Origin: Crossiella cryophila
Lineage (GTDB): Bacteria; Actinomycetota; Actinomycetes; Mycobacteriales; Pseudonocardiaceae
NCBI RefSeq assembly: GCF_014204915.1
Contig: NZ_JACHMH010000001.1
Location: 2,997,001 to 3,061,000 of the forward strand
Length of the DNA: 64,000 nt
Direction: 5' to 3'
Translations under genes and position numbers: made by a program
Notes under the pieces: generated by a model
The model's input: the letters and a program-made list of their open reading frames with translations, nothing else
Told to the model about the DNA's origin: nothing
Database searches by the model: none
Shown: positions 17,554 through 27,281 of the stretch, piece by piece
How the letters are laid out: every line of letters begins with the position of its first letter
Numbering within the stretch: the stretch's first letter is position 1

Positions 17554-20500
17554 GCGGCGGCCGCTGGGGGCTGCCCCGAGGGCTGGGCCGCGCCGAGTTC
17601 GGCGAGCAGGGCGAGGGTCTCCGCCTCGCCGCGTTCGTGCCCCATGTGCTGGAAGGCGGACAACGCTTCCGCCGCGTGCCCGGTCGCCACGTCGAACGCC
17701 CCCAGCCGGATCTCGGTCCTGGCCAGCACCAGCAGCGCCCTGGCCGCGAAGCCCTCCTGCTGGGTGCGCCGGGCCAGCGCGACCGCCTCGGTGCTGTGCC
17801 GCCTGGCCTCGGCGGGTTCGGCCAGGTCCAGGTGGGCCAGGGCGAGTCCGGTCAGCGCGCGGACCTGCTCGTTGTGTTGCCGCAGCGGCACCGCGAGGTC
17901 GAAGGCGGCGGTGAGGTGCTCGATGGCCAACCGGGACCGGCCCTGCCGGTACTCCGCGAGGCCCTCGGCGTACCGGGCGTAGGGCAGGTTCATCCGGTGG
18001 CTGGCCGGGTCTGGGTCGGCGTGCATCAGATCGAGCTGGTGGCGGACGTTCGGGTAGTCGCCGAGTTCGGCGTAGGCCTCGGCGAGCATGCCGGCGCCGA
18101 GGGTCTCCTGCGCGGCGAACCCGAGTTCCCGGCGTAGCTCCTGGGCCCGCCGCAGACTCCGCACGGCCAGTGCCGGCTGCCCCTCGTGCAGTTCCCGGTC
18201 GCCGACGTCGTTGAGGTAGAGCGACTGCACGCCGATCGCCCCGATCTCCGTCGACAGCTTGTGCGCGGCGGACATCGCCGCCGCGGCCTCGGCGAGCCGC
18301 CCCTGCCGCAGGCCGACCGCGCCGAGATGGGCCAGCGCGTTGGCCTCGGCCAGCCGCGAGCCCGCCCGGATCGCCGCCAGGCGCGCCCGCTCGAGGTACT
18401 CGCCGGAGACCGAGAGCTGGCCTGCCAGGCCGCGGGCGTGGCCGATCCGGGTCAGCGCGATGCTCTCGCCGACGAGCAGGCCGAGCGCGGCGTAGTGCGT
18501 CCTGGCCATCGCGGCCCGCCGCACGCTGGCGCGGTAGTCGCTCTGCCAGAGCAGTGCCTCGCTCCAGGCGGCCAGCGCGTCGGCCAGCGCCCTGCGGTTC
18601 CCGGCCGCCTCCGCCGCCTGGGCGGTCAGTTCGGCGATCGGGGCGCGCTCGTCCTGCCGGAAGTGCACGTAGAGCTGGCTGAGCATGGCGATGCCGAGCA
18701 GCGCGGCCCCCGCCGGGTCGGTCCTGGCCGCCCTGGCGTGCATCGCCAGCAGGGTCGCGAACTCGGTCTCGAACCAGGCGACGCCCTCGGCCGGGGTACC
18801 CAGGGTGAGCCGGGCGGGTGGGGGTGCCCAGTCGTCGAGCGCGGTCTCGGTCGCCGGGCCGTAGAGGAAGTGCTGCAGCTGGACGAGCACGCCCAGGCAG
18901 TGCGCCAGCAATCGTCGCCGCGCCGCGGCCCGCTCCGCCGGGCTGTCCTCGGCCTGGTGCTGTTCGGTGGCGAAGAGCCGGAGCAGGTCGTGGCTGCGGT
19001 AGCGGCCGGGCCGGTACTCATCGAGCAGGTGCGCGTCGGCCAGTTCGCGCAGCAGCGGCGCCGCGGGTGCCTCGGCCAGCGCGCTCGCCTCCGGCTCGGC
19101 GAGGTCGGCGCCCGGCGCCACGCTGAGCAGCCGGAACATCCGCCGCGCCGCGGTGGACAGGGTCCGGTAGGACAGCTCGAAGGCGCGGCGGACCGCGGTG
19201 TCCTGGTCGTCCTCGATGGCCAGTTCGCCGAGGCGGTCGGGCTCGTGCAGCCGGTGCAGGTACTCGGCCAGGTCGGGGACCGGCAGGACGGCGATGTTGG
19301 CCGCGGCCACCCGCAGGGCCAGCGGGAGGCGGGCGCAGAGGTCGGCCAGGCGGGTGGCCGCGGCGGGCTGGGCCTGGACCAGGTCCCGGCCAAGGGTGCG
19401 GGTGAGCAGGGTGGTGGCCTCGGCGGGGCTGAGCACGTCCAGGGTGATGCGCCGGCATTCGGGCAGGCCGGGGATGACGCCGCGGCTGGTGATCAGGGTG
19501 CGGCAGTGCGGGCCGGTGGGGACCAGGGGGGCGACGGTGGCGGCGTCGGCGGCGTTGTCCAGCAGGACCAGGAAGCGGCGCTCGGCGAGCAGGGACTGGT
19601 AGAGCCGGGCCCGGCCGGGTTCGGTCGGCGGGATCTCGGACTCGGCCAGGCCGAAGGCACGCAGGAAACGGGCCAGCACGGCGAAGGGGGTGGGTTTCTC
19701 GCCGGGGGAGTAGCCGCGCAGGTCGACGTAGAGCTGGCCGTCGGGGTAGCGGTCCTTGAGCAGGTGTCCGATGTGGACGGCCAGCGCGGTCTTGCCGACG
19801 CCGGGCTGGCCGTAGACCACCGTGGTGCCCGCTGGTGCGCCGGTGATGGCCTCGACCAGGTCCGCGCGGCCGACGAAATCGTTGATGTCCAACGGAAGCT
19901 GGTGGATGGGCAGGCCGCGGCGGGGTGGCGGGCCGGGCGGCGGGACCGCCTCGGTGAGGATGGCCTGGTGCAGGGCGCGCAGTTCGGCGCCGGGGCGGAC
20001 GGCGAGCAGGTCGGCCAGCACGCCGGTGGCGGCCTGGTAGGTCTGCAGCGCCTCGGCCTGGCGGCCCGCCCTGGTCAGGGCGAGCATGAGCTGGGCCCAG
20101 TGGCGTTCGCGCAGTGGGTCCTGGGTGGTGAGCCGGCGTAGTTCGGCGATCAGGCCGGTGTCCTCGCCGAGTTCCAGGTCCAGGTCGATCCGGCGTTCCA
20201 GCGCGCGCTGGTGTTCGGCCTCCACCCCGGCCACGGCCTGGCGCAGGGCGGGGGAGAAGACGTCGGAGAGCGCGGGGCCGCGCCAGAGCGCGAGCGCGGT
20301 GCGCAGGGTGTCCCGTTCGGCCCTCGGCTCCCCGCCCGCCTTGGCCAGCAGGGCGCGGAAACGGTGCAGGTCAACGGAATCGGCTGGCACGTCGGCCTGG
20401 TAGCCGGTGCCGGTGGTGCGCAGCACCGGTTCGGGCAGGGCGGCGCGCAGGCGGCGGATGTAGGTCTGCAGCGCGTTCTTCGGGTTGCGCGGCGGCTCCT

Positions 20501-20657
20501 CCCACACCTGCGCGGTCAGCTCGGCGATACTCACCGGACGGCCTGGGCGCAGCAGCAGCGCGGCCAGCACGGTGCGGTGTTTTCCGGCCAGGGTGGGCAA
20601 TGGCGTGCCGTCCTGCCGGACCTCGGTGGGGCCGAGCAGGCGGAACTCCAGTGTCAC
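17538..20657 (-). CDS. AfsR/SARP-family regulator with NB-ARC and TPR domains (copy 1)
   Basis: The 1039-residue regulator has an OmpR-like winged helix (about 5-95, RLLGPTEVRQDG... GKHRTVLAALLLRPGRPVS), a bacterial transcriptional activation domain (about 100-245), an NB-ARC ATPase (about 270-560, Walker A GQPGVGKTA, Walker B RFLVLLDNA) and a C-terminal TPR-like helical array (about 650-1020). AfsR-type proteins activate secondary metabolism or developmental genes, with ATP binding and TPR contacts gating activity. The GTG start overlaps the stop of the upstream sibling by four bases, so the two are coupled. No biosynthetic cluster is adjacent, so the target is unknown. Confidence 0.88.
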   Translation of the reverse strand: MTLEFRLLGPTEVRQDGTPLPTLAGKHRTVLAALLLRPGRPVSIAELTAQVWEEPPRNPKNALQTYIRRLRAALPEPVLRTTGTGYQADVPADSVDLHRFRALLAKAGGEPRAERDTLRTALALWRGPALSDVFSPALRQAVAGVEAEHQRALERRIDLDLELGEDTGLIAELRRLTTQDPLRERHWAQLMLALTRAGRQAEALQTYQAATGVLADLLAVRPGAELRALHQAILTEAVPPPGPPPRRGLPIHQLPLDINDFVGRADLVEAITGAPAGTTVVYGQPGVGKTALAVHIGHLLKDRYPDGQLYVDLRGYSPGEKPTPFAVLARFLRAFGLAESEIPPTEPGRARLYQSLLAERRFLVLLDNAADAATVAPLVPTGPHCRTLITSRGVIPGLPECRRITLDVLSPAEATTLLTRTLGRDLVQAQPAAATRLADLCARLPLALRVAAANIAVLPVPDLAEYLHRLHEPDRLGELAIEDDQDTAVRRAFELSYRTLSTAARRMFRLLSVAPGADLAEPEASALAEAPAAPLLRELADAHLLDEYRPGRYRSHDLLRLFATEQHQAEDSPAERAAARRRLLAHCLGVLVQLQHFLYGPATETALDDWAPPPARLTLGTPAEGVAWFETEFATLLAMHARAARTDPAGAALLGIAMLSQLYVHFRQDERAPIAELTAQAAEAAGNRRALADALAAWSEALLWQSDYRASVRRAAMARTHYAALGLLVGESIALTRIGHARGLAGQLSVSGEYLERARLAAIRAGSRLAEANALAHLGAVGLRQGRLAEAAAAMSAAHKLSTEIGAIGVQSLYLNDVGDRELHEGQPALAVRSLRRAQELRRELGFAAQETLGAGMLAEAYAELGDYPNVRHQLDLMHADPDPASHRMNLPYARYAEGLAEYRQGRSRLAIEHLTAAFDLAVPLRQHNEQVRALTGLALAHLDLAEPAEARRHSTEAVALARRTQQEGFAARALLVLARTEIRLGAFDVATGHAAEALSAFQHMGHERGEAETLALLAELGAAQPSGQPPAAAAHPSR

Positions 20658-23600
20658 GGCGCGGCTCCCTGCGCGGCCAGCCGGGCGGGCAGCCCGGTGC
20701 GGTCGACCATGCCCAGCTCACGGTAGAGCGCCAGTGCCTCGGTCCACAGTGGACACGCGGCGGCCGGCCCTGCCAGCACCGATCGGGCGTTGCCCAGCAC
20801 CTCCAGCGCGGTCGCGGTGGCCGGGCGGCGGCCGGTGTAGCGGTGCACCGCCAGCGCGGCCCCGGCCAGCTCGGCCGCGGTGTCGGCCTCGCCGAGGGCC
20901 AGCCGGACCTCGGCCAGTTCGGTGAGCGCGTCGCCGAGCACGGTGCGCAGCCCGCCCGCGCGGGCGATGTGCTCGGCGGCCACCGCGTACGGCAGTGCCT
21001 CGGCAGGCTCGTGCAGCCCGCGGTGCACGGCGGAGAGGCCGACCGAGATCAGCACCGGGAAGGCAGGGTGCCCGGCGGCGTTGGCCAGTTCGCGGGCGGC
21101 CAGGTAGTGGTGGTGCGCGCGGGCCCATTCCCGGTGCCCGCGGTGGATGTCGGCGATCAGCGTGCGGGTGCCGGGGGCCAGCCGGTCCCTGGAGTTGTCC
21201 ACCGCCACGGCCAGCGCCCGGTCCAGGTGCGCGCGGGCGCCGGGCAGGTCGGCGCGGGCCAGCTGCAGCCGGGCGCGGGCCTCGGCCACCATCCGCTCCT
21301 GCAACCCGCCCAGCCGCCTGGCCAGCGCCGCCGCCTCGGCCAGCCGCTGCCCGGCCTCGGCGAACTCGCCCAGCGCGGCCAGCGTGTCGGCCAGCTGCAC
21401 CAGGCACTGCGCCTCGGACTCGTGCGCGTGGTGCCTGCGCATGATCTTGCAGGCGTGCTCGATCCGCACCTTGGCCTCGGCCAGCCTGCCGACCGCGACG
21501 TAGGCGGAGTGCAGGCCCTGGCTGGCGAATGCCTCACCCGCCGGGTAGCGCGCCTCCCGGCTGAGCCGGATCGCCTTGGTGTAGCGGGCGATCGCCCTGG
21601 GGAAGCGGCAGGCCACCTCGTAGGCCATCGCGATGTTGGCCAGCACCAGCCCTTCCCCGCCGAGCGCGCCGACCTCCCGGTAGCGCAGCACGGACAGCGT
21701 GCCGTGCCGCACCGCGTCGGCCACCCGCCCGTAGAGCGAGAGCACCCCGCTGAGCCCGTTGTGCATGTCGGCCTGGCCGAAGACGTAGCCGCGCCGGATG
21801 GCCGCGCGCAGCCCGGTCTCGCAGATGAGCACCTGCTCCTCGAAGTGCCCGTTGGTCCAGAAGTGGTTGGTCAGCGCGGTCGCGAGGTCCACGCACAGCT
21901 CGTCCGGCCGGTCCTCGGTGGCCAGCACGGCGGCGATCAGGGTGGCGCGTTCCTCGTCCAGCCAGTGCTTGGCCGCCACCGGCTCGTCGAAGGGGGCGAG
22001 TTTGCCGACCACGGCCCGGTTGCGCGGGGCCTCGGCGTAGAGCAGCACGGTGGCGTAGTTGGCGCAGTCCAGCAGGTAGTCGAAGAGTCGCTGCCCGGCC
22101 GCGGCGACCTCGTCCTGGCTGTCCTCCAGATCGCGTTGCTGGCCGGTGTAGAGCCGGAGCAGGTCGTGGAACTGGTAGCGGCCCTCGCGGTGTTCCTGGA
22201 CCAGGTGCGCGGTGGCCAGCTGGCGCATCAGCTCCTCGGCCCGGTCCAGCTCGAACCCGGTGAGCGCGGCGGCGTGCGCGGCGGTGAAGTCCGGGCCGGG
22301 CACCAGTCCGATCAGCCGGAAAAGTCGTTGCGCGGCAACGGAGAGCGTGCCGTAGGACAGGTCGAAGGCGCGGTGCACGGCCGCGTCGTCGTCGCCGTCG
22401 ATGGCCAGTGCGGCCAGCCGGTTGCCGGTGGCCAGCTCGTGCACGTAGCCGGGCAGGTCGGGTTCGCCGCGGATGGTCAGGTTGGCCGCGGCGATCCGCA
22501 GCGCCAGTGGCAGCCGGGCGCACAGTCCGGCCAGTTCGGCGGCCGCGACCGGGTGCGCCGCCAGGTGTTCGGCGCCCAGGATCGCGCCGATGAGGGCGAG
22601 GGAGTCCTGTTCCCCCAACGGGTCCAGCCGCACCCGTGGAGTGTCCACAGTGGACAGTATATTGCGGCTGGTGGCCAGGGCGGCGCTGCCGGGGGAGTCC
22701 GGCAGCAGCGGCAGCAGTTGTTCGGCCGAGCCCGCGTTGTCCAGCAGCACCAGCACCCGCCGCCCGGACAGCAGTGCCCGGTACTTGCTGATCCGGTCCG
22801 CCGTGCCGTAGGGCACCTGGTCGGCCGGCACGCCGAGGGCCCGCAGGAACTGGCCGAGCACCTGCGCCGGGTCCAGCCGTTCGCCTGGGCAGTAGCCACG
22901 CAGGTTGACGTAGAGCTGCCCGTCCGGGAAGGCCGGGCGCAGCAGGTGTCCGGCCCGGACGGCCAGCGCGGTCTTGCCGATGCCGGGCTGCCCGCAGACC
23001 AGCACCCGCCGCGCCTGCTGACGCACCAGCAGTCCGGTGAGCGCGCGCAGTTCCTCGCGGCGGCCGGTGAAATCGCCGATGTCGGAGGGCAGCTGGCAGG
23101 CCGGTCGCCAGAGCACGGCCGGGGCCGACGGCGGGGCGAGTTCGGGTGCGTTGGTGAGCACGGCCTCGTGCATCCAGCGCAGCCGCGGTCCCGGCTGCAC
23201 CTGGAGTTCGGCGTGCAGGGTGGCCGCGGCGCTGGCGTATGCCTGCACCGCCTCGGCCGGGCGCTGGGCGCGGTAGAGGGCGAGCATGAGCTGGCTCCAG
23301 AACACCTCGTGCACCGGGTGCTGGCGGGTGAGCAGCTGGAGTTCGCCGATCACCGCGTTGTGCTCGCCGCGGTCGAGGTCGAGCTGGATCCGCCTGGACA
23401 GCGCGGTCAGCCGGAGCCCGGCCCAGCGGGCGGTCTCGGGGGTGGCGAACTCCGGCGCGGGCACGTCCGCGAACGCCTCGCCGCGCCACTGGGCCAGCGC
23501 CGCGGTCAGTTCGGCGTGTTCGGCCGCGGTGTCCTGGGCCTCGTCGGCCCGCCGCAGGTGCGCGGCGAAGCGGTGCAGGTCGACGGCTTCGGCCGGCACG

Positions 23601-23875
23601 TCGAGCAGGTAGCCGCCCTCGACGGTGCGGATGGCCTCGGCGCCGAGCAACCCGCGCAACCGCTGCACGTAGGTGTGCACCGCGCCGCGCGGGTTGCGCG
23701 GTCTGCCGTTGACCGGCCACAGGTGCCCGGCGATGCGCTCGGACTCCACCGGCCTGCGCGGGTTCAGCAGCAGGCAGGCCAGCAGGATCCGGTGCTGGGC
23801 CGCGCCGATCCGCAGCGGCTGGCCGTCCTTGGTCACCTGCAGTGGGCCGAGGACCCGGAAATCCAGCTCGGTCAC
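20654..23875 (-). CDS. AfsR/SARP-family regulator with NB-ARC and TPR domains (copy 2)
   Basis: The 1073-residue paralog has the same architecture as its neighbours: winged helix starting DFRVLGPLQVTKDGQPL, BTAD domain to about residue 250, NB-ARC (Walker A GQPGIGKTA, Walker B RVLVLLDNAGS) and a long TPR region. I placed the start at the GTG at 23875 because V-T-E-L-D-F-R-V-L-G-P aligns with the other two copies; a GTG three codons further upstream is also possible. GGAGAGG precedes both. The reading frame continues upstream without family similarity. It sits 29 bases downstream of copy 3. Confidence 0.87.
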   Translation of the reverse strand: MTELDFRVLGPLQVTKDGQPLRIGAAQHRILLACLLLNPRRPVESERIAGHLWPVNGRPRNPRGAVHTYVQRLRGLLGAEAIRTVEGGYLLDVPAEAVDLHRFAAHLRRADEAQDTAAEHAELTAALAQWRGEAFADVPAPEFATPETARWAGLRLTALSRRIQLDLDRGEHNAVIGELQLLTRQHPVHEVFWSQLMLALYRAQRPAEAVQAYASAAATLHAELQVQPGPRLRWMHEAVLTNAPELAPPSAPAVLWRPACQLPSDIGDFTGRREELRALTGLLVRQQARRVLVCGQPGIGKTALAVRAGHLLRPAFPDGQLYVNLRGYCPGERLDPAQVLGQFLRALGVPADQVPYGTADRISKYRALLSGRRVLVLLDNAGSAEQLLPLLPDSPGSAALATSRNILSTVDTPRVRLDPLGEQDSLALIGAILGAEHLAAHPVAAAELAGLCARLPLALRIAAANLTIRGEPDLPGYVHELATGNRLAALAIDGDDDAAVHRAFDLSYGTLSVAAQRLFRLIGLVPGPDFTAAHAAALTGFELDRAEELMRQLATAHLVQEHREGRYQFHDLLRLYTGQQRDLEDSQDEVAAAGQRLFDYLLDCANYATVLLYAEAPRNRAVVGKLAPFDEPVAAKHWLDEERATLIAAVLATEDRPDELCVDLATALTNHFWTNGHFEEQVLICETGLRAAIRRGYVFGQADMHNGLSGVLSLYGRVADAVRHGTLSVLRYREVGALGGEGLVLANIAMAYEVACRFPRAIARYTKAIRLSREARYPAGEAFASQGLHSAYVAVGRLAEAKVRIEHACKIMRRHHAHESEAQCLVQLADTLAALGEFAEAGQRLAEAAALARRLGGLQERMVAEARARLQLARADLPGARAHLDRALAVAVDNSRDRLAPGTRTLIADIHRGHREWARAHHHYLAARELANAAGHPAFPVLISVGLSAVHRGLHEPAEALPYAVAAEHIARAGGLRTVLGDALTELAEVRLALGEADTAAELAGAALAVHRYTGRRPATATALEVLGNARSVLAGPAAACPLWTEALALYRELGMVDRTGLPARLAAQGAAP

Positions 23876-23903
23876 GCCTACCACCCCCTCTCCGCTGACC
23901 TGT

Positions 23904-26900
23904 CTACTCGACCCCAGCGGGTTCCCGGTGCCTTCCCCACAACTCGGCGTACAGCGCGGCCGCGCGCTGCCGGTGGGACTGGGCCGCCACGCTGTCCGCG
24001 CCGAGGGCCAGCCCGTCGGCGATGAGCACCAGCGTGCGTGCCTCGCCGAGCCGGTGCCCGGTGTCGGTGTGCAGCTCCAGGGCCGCTCGCGCGGTGGCCA
24101 GGGCCACCCCGGCGGCACCGCCGGCCAGCGCGGCCGCGGCCAGCGCGGTCAGCGCCTGGCCGATCTTGACCCGCCTGCCTGCCGCGCGGGCCACCCGTTC
24201 GGCCTCCCGGCCGCAGTGCAGCGCCTCCTCGGCGGCGCCCGCGGCGGTGTGCGCCTGGGTGAGCACGATCAGCGCGTCGATCTCGGTGCCGGCGTGCGCG
24301 ATGTCGCGGGCCAGGCCGAGTGAGCCGGTGGCGGCCCGCAGCGCGGCGGTGTGCTCGCCGGCGGCCAGGTGCAGCGCGGCCTGGGTGCACAGCGCGTCGC
24401 ATTCGGTGCGCCGGTCGTCCACCGCGCGGGCGTTGGCCAGCGCGGCCTCGGCGTGCCGGGCGGCTTCGGCGTGCTCGCCCAGGTCCAGGTGCACCCTGGC
24501 GAGGGCCTCCTGGGTGTTGGCCTGGTCGTAGCGGGAGCCGTGGTCGGCGTAGAAGGCCAGCGCCTCGCGCAGGTGCGCGGCGGCGGTGCGCAGCCTGCCC
24601 AGGTCGGCCAGCACGATGGAGAGGTTGACCAGGGTGCTGTGCGCCAACGCTTCCGCGCCGAGTTCGCGGTGCAGGGTGACCGCGCGCAGCAGGTGGTCGG
24701 CGGCCTCGGTGAGCCTGCCGAAGACCGCGTGTGCGATGCCCAGGTTGTTCAGCGTGGTGGCGGTGGCCTTGGCGGTGGCCACCGTGCGCGGCCGGTCCGC
24801 GCGCAGGCTCAGCGCGCGCTGGAAGTGGTCGACGGCCTGCTGGTAGTCGCCGCCGTTGCTGTGCGCGGTGCCGATGTTGTGGTGCATGGTCGCGGCGGCC
24901 TCGACCTCGCCGTGTTGCTGGGCGGCGCGCAGCGCGGCGTGCCCGGCGGCCAGCCATTCCGCGGTGTGCCGGTGCGAGTAGAAGTACAGCCGCAGCGAGT
25001 CGATGAGGTGCCAGGCGGTCTCCGGCGGCCCGTGGTCGGCGGCGTGGTGCACCGCGGCGAGCAGGTTGGGGCGTTCGGTGTCCAGCCAGGCCAGTGCGGC
25101 CGGACCGCTGTCGAACTCCGGCGCCGGCACCTCCTCGGTGTCCCTCGGCAGCAGCAGCGCGTCGGGGTAGAGCCGCCGGATCGCCTGGTCCGCACCGGCC
25201 AGGTAGGCCGCGAACAGCCGCCGCCTGCCCGCGGCCAGTTCCGCCGCGCTGTCCTCCTCCTCGCCCAGGTCCAGGGCGTAGCGGCGGAGCAGGTCGTGGA
25301 AGTGGAAGCGGCCGGTGCGCGGGGCCGGGTCGGAGAGGTGGCCGACCAGGTTGGCCGCGGCCAACCGGTCCAGCAGCCGGTCGGCCTCGGCCAGGCCGAT
25401 CCCGGCCAGCGCGGCGGCGGCCTGGGCGGTGAAGTCGGGGCCCGGCACCAGGCCGAGGTGCCGGAACAGGTGGCGGGCGTCGGCGGGCAGCGCGGTGTAG
25501 GACAGGTCGAAGGCGGCGTGCACCGCGGTCTGGTCGTCGCCGTCGATGCTGAGCGCGGCGATGGTGCCGGCGCGCAGTTCGTCCCGGTAGCCGCCGAGGG
25601 TGTGCCGGGGGTTGCTGACCAGGTTGGCCGCGGCGATCCGCAGCGCCAGCGGCAGCCGGGCGCACAGCTCGGCCAGCGCGTCCGCGGCCAGCGGTTCGGC
25701 GGCCACCCGCTCCGGCCCCAGGATGGCGGCCAGCAGCCCGCGGGCCTCCGGCCGGTCCAGCACCTCCAGGGTGAGCCTGCGCGCGCCCTGCAACGCGGTG
25801 AGTCCGCGCAGGTCGTCCCGGCTGGTCACCAGCACTCCGCAGCGCGCCTCGGCGGGCAGCAGCGGGCGGACCTGGTCGGCGGCGGCCGCGTTGTCCAGCA
25901 CCACCAGCATCCGGCGGCCGGTGAGCAGCGAGCGGTACAGCGCGGCCTGCTCCTCGATCTCGGCCGGGATCTGCTTCTGCGCCACCCCGAGCACCCGCAG
26001 GAAGTGCGCGAGCGCCTCGGCCACGGTCATCGGCCTGCTGGTGGCGTAGCCGCGCAGGTTGATGTGCAGCTGCCCGTCCGGGAAGCGCTCACCGAGCCGG
26101 TGCGCGGCCCGCACGGCCAGCGCGGTCTTGCCGATGCCCGGCGGTCCGGAGAGCACCACGATCGGCGCCGCGGTGCCCGGCGGGGCCCCGGCCAGCAGCT
26201 CGCCGATCTGGGTCAGTTCCGGCTCGCGGCCCACGAAGTCGGCCAGGTCGGGCGGGAGCTGGCGGGGCACCCCGGCCCGCGGCTGCCCCGCGGTGGGGAC
26301 GCCGGGTTCGACCGGGCAGGGCGCGGCCAGCGCCGGGTCGTTGACCAGGATCGCCCGGTGCAGCTGGCGCAGTGCCTCGCCGGGGTCGATGCCCAGTTCC
26401 TCGGCCAGGGTGTCGCTGACCTGGTGGAAGGTGCGCAGGGCCTCGGCCTGCCGGTCGCAGCGGTAGAGGGCGAGCATGAGCTGGTGCCAGAACCGCTCGC
26501 GCAGCGGGTGTTCGGCGGTGAGCCGCTGCAGCTCGCCCGCCAGTTCGGTGTGCCTGCCCAGTTGCAGGTCCACCTCGATCCGCCGTTCCAGGGCCTGCAG
26601 CCGTTCCTCGGCCAGCCGGGGCGCCTCGTCCCGGCGCAGCGCGTCCGATGGCACCCCGGTGAGTGCCTCGCCGCGCCAGAGCGCCAGCGCGGCCCGCAGC
26701 CGGTCGGCCTCCCCGGCCGGATCGCCGTTGGCGGCCAGTGCCCGGCCCTGTTCGAGCAGCTCGCGGAAGGCGAACAGGTCGAGCTGGGCGGGGGTGAGCC
26801 GGATCAGGTAGCCCTCTGGCCGGGTATGTACGAGCTGGTCAGGGCCTGGTTCGTCGCCAAGGGCCTGGCGCAGCCGCATCACGTAGGTCTGCAGGGTGCC

Positions 26901-27098
26901 GCGGGCGCGGGCGGGCGGGTGGTCGCCCCAGATCCGGTCGGTCAGCTCCTCCAGCGGCACCACCTGGTTGGCCCGCAGCAACAGGGTGGCCAGCAGCGCC
27001 CGGTGTTTTCCGGCTCGTACCTCGATCGGCAGCCCGCCTCGGCGGACCTCGACCGGCCCGAGAATCCGGAAAACCACCTCCTTGGGCGCTGATTCCAT
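23904..27098 (-). CDS. AfsR/SARP-family regulator with NB-ARC and TPR domains (copy 3, first in transcription)
   Basis: The 1064-residue paralog is the promoter-proximal gene of the trio. The winged helix begins EVVFRILGPVEVRRGGLP; BTAD follows to about residue 250, then NB-ARC with Walker A GPPGIGKTA and Walker B RMLVVLDNAAA, then TPR repeats with regular A-L-x-x-x-G helices. The ATG at 27098 has AAGGA upstream and fits the family N-terminus. The 183 bases between it and FadD15 (27099-27281) hold no gene and must contain the promoter of the trio. Confidence 0.88.
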   Translation of the reverse strand: MESAPKEVVFRILGPVEVRRGGLPIEVRAGKHRALLATLLLRANQVVPLEELTDRIWGDHPPARARGTLQTYVMRLRQALGDEPGPDQLVHTRPEGYLIRLTPAQLDLFAFRELLEQGRALAANGDPAGEADRLRAALALWRGEALTGVPSDALRRDEAPRLAEERLQALERRIEVDLQLGRHTELAGELQRLTAEHPLRERFWHQLMLALYRCDRQAEALRTFHQVSDTLAEELGIDPGEALRQLHRAILVNDPALAAPCPVEPGVPTAGQPRAGVPRQLPPDLADFVGREPELTQIGELLAGAPPGTAAPIVVLSGPPGIGKTALAVRAAHRLGERFPDGQLHINLRGYATSRPMTVAEALAHFLRVLGVAQKQIPAEIEEQAALYRSLLTGRRMLVVLDNAAAADQVRPLLPAEARCGVLVTSRDDLRGLTALQGARRLTLEVLDRPEARGLLAAILGPERVAAEPLAADALAELCARLPLALRIAAANLVSNPRHTLGGYRDELRAGTIAALSIDGDDQTAVHAAFDLSYTALPADARHLFRHLGLVPGPDFTAQAAAALAGIGLAEADRLLDRLAAANLVGHLSDPAPRTGRFHFHDLLRRYALDLGEEEDSAAELAAGRRRLFAAYLAGADQAIRRLYPDALLLPRDTEEVPAPEFDSGPAALAWLDTERPNLLAAVHHAADHGPPETAWHLIDSLRLYFYSHRHTAEWLAAGHAALRAAQQHGEVEAAATMHHNIGTAHSNGGDYQQAVDHFQRALSLRADRPRTVATAKATATTLNNLGIAHAVFGRLTEAADHLLRAVTLHRELGAEALAHSTLVNLSIVLADLGRLRTAAAHLREALAFYADHGSRYDQANTQEALARVHLDLGEHAEAARHAEAALANARAVDDRRTECDALCTQAALHLAAGEHTAALRAATGSLGLARDIAHAGTEIDALIVLTQAHTAAGAAEEALHCGREAERVARAAGRRVKIGQALTALAAAALAGGAAGVALATARAALELHTDTGHRLGEARTLVLIADGLALGADSVAAQSHRQRAAALYAELWGRHREPAGVE

Positions 27099-27281
27099 CA
27101 AATCCTTCCCCCTGTGCCCTGGTAGCGGGCACCATGAAACCCGGGTGCAGCGTGCCCCGAACACTGTAGAACGCCGCGTTAGCCACACGTCAGCGAGACG
27201 ACAGCGCCGTCCGGCAATCTTCTTGCCAGGGGGGCCGGGTGGCCCGCGCTACAGGGGGACGAAGCGCGGGTCACCCGATAT

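Noticed and set aside
20600-24025. Plus-strand open frame of 1141 codons opposite the AfsR-type genes
   Set aside because: The sequence is repetitive G/Q/R/V-rich shadow coding without domains; the minus-strand frame has intact BTAD, NB-ARC and TPR regions.
17538-27098. NB-ARC trio as an Avs/STAND antiphage system
   Set aside because: Each protein begins with an OmpR-like winged helix and BTAD domain, the SARP/AfsR transcription-factor layout, and no nuclease or other effector domain is visible.
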